Shown here: positions 5,853 to 6,163 of the stretch, piece by piece
Layout of the letters: every line of letters starts with the position of its first letter
How positions within the stretch are numbered: position 1 is the stretch's first letter
Assembly: GCA_030666885.1 (NCBI GenBank)
Contig: DAOUWY010000123.1
Span: 1 to 6,163, forward strand
Length of the DNA stretch: 6,163 bases
Source: Methanosarcinales archaeon
Lineage (GTDB): Archaea; Halobacteriota; Methanosarcinia; Methanosarcinales; Methanocomedenaceae
Direction: 5' to 3'
Notes under the pieces: model-generated
Databases searched by the model: none
What the model saw: only the letters and a program-made list of their open reading frames with translations
What the model was told of the DNA's origin: nothing
Translations under genes and position numbers: made by a program

Positions 5853-6163
5853 ATGGAATTAGAGACACTGAAAAAAGTCGACTTAAGAAAGGTGTGGAAT
5901 CATGAAGCAATTGATTTTACAACGTGGTTATCAGAAAAAGAAAATCTTGCTTTATTGAGTGATGAAATAGGAATTGATATTTTATTAATAGAAACTGAGG
6001 CAAGTGTAGGAAAATTTAATGTCGATATATTAGCTGAAGAAGAAAATACAGGTAAAAAAATCGTAATAGAAAATCAACTGGAAATTACTGACCATGATCA
6101 TTTAGGTAAAACTATTACTTATGCTTCGGGTTATGATGCGGAAATAATAATTTGGATTGTAAA
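5853..6163 (+). CDS. DUF4268-type PD-(D/E)XK nuclease-fold protein, 3'-truncated by window edge
   Basis: The first 103 residues are present and the frame is open to the window end. They match the N-terminal module of DUF4268-containing proteins: VDLRKVWNHEAIDFTTWLSE (9-28), a spacer, VGKFNVDILAEE (52-63), then IVIENQLEITDHDHLGKTIT (70-89) and YASGYDAEIIIWI (90-102). D58 and E73-x-Q75 fit a PD-(D/E)XK-like active site in which Q replaces the usual K, as is common in this group. The biological role is not established; related genes occur in restriction, defence and mobile contexts. Codon use is visibly AT-richer than in the FG-GAP gene (AAA, GAA, TTA, ATA dominate), which suggests a separate origin. 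The start at ATG 5853 is supported by the TATA box 26 nt upstream and by homology beginning near it. Confidence 0.85.
   Translation, partial: MELETLKKVDLRKVWNHEAIDFTTWLSEKENLALLSDEIGIDILLIETEASVGKFNVDILAEEENTGKKIVIENQLEITDHDHLGKTITYASGYDAEIIIWIV

Overview
The window looks like part of a euryarchaeal chromosome or contig, most likely from a methanogen-related lineage (Methanosarcinales or an ANME-2-type relative). The evidence is the large secreted FG-GAP protein ending in a domain typical of methanosarcinal surface proteins, TATA boxes about 25-27 nt upstream of start codons with no Shine-Dalgarno (leaderless archaeal transcripts), and a polyprenol-phosphate/glycosyltransferase gene set. The lineage is inferred from protein resemblance only.

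Layout: 2-1807 (+) is the 3' part of a long surface protein gene with four near-identical 62-residue FG-GAP units, an FN3-like and an Ig-like domain dense in N-glycosylation sequons, a short 3x13-residue repeat and a C-terminal beta domain. It is followed by an intrinsic-type terminator. 1985-2690 (-) is the remnant of an AAA/DUF4143 ATPase gene: its promoter and first ~18 codons survive, but the whole ATPase domain has been deleted. 2691-3080 is intergenic and holds that promoter, a 12-bp perfect inverted repeat and one copy of a 78-bp dispersed repeat.

3081-5379 (-) is a three-gene operon-like block, transcribed in the order flippase-like membrane protein, dolichol/polyprenol kinase-like protein, MJ1255-like glycosyltransferase. 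The first gene looks intact. The second has an N-terminal frameshift 3' of a start codon placed 5 nt after the first gene's stop. The third has an in-frame amber codon at residue 12 and lacks its C-terminal half. The set would fit handling of a lipid-linked sugar carrier at the membrane, but it appears to be decaying unless the lesions are sequencing errors or, for the amber, pyrrolysine recoding.

5428-5852 is intergenic. It contains the second copy of the 78-bp repeat, so the two copies bracket the operon as direct repeats, and an unusually GC-rich segment with self-complementarity. From 5853 (+) to the window end runs the start of an AT-rich gene for a DUF4268-type nuclease-fold protein, with a clear leaderless promoter.

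The most notable features are the hairpin-bearing direct repeats around the operon, the amber codon in the glycosyltransferase, the clean domain deletion in the DUF4143 gene, and the concentration of three damaged genes in about 2.3 kb.
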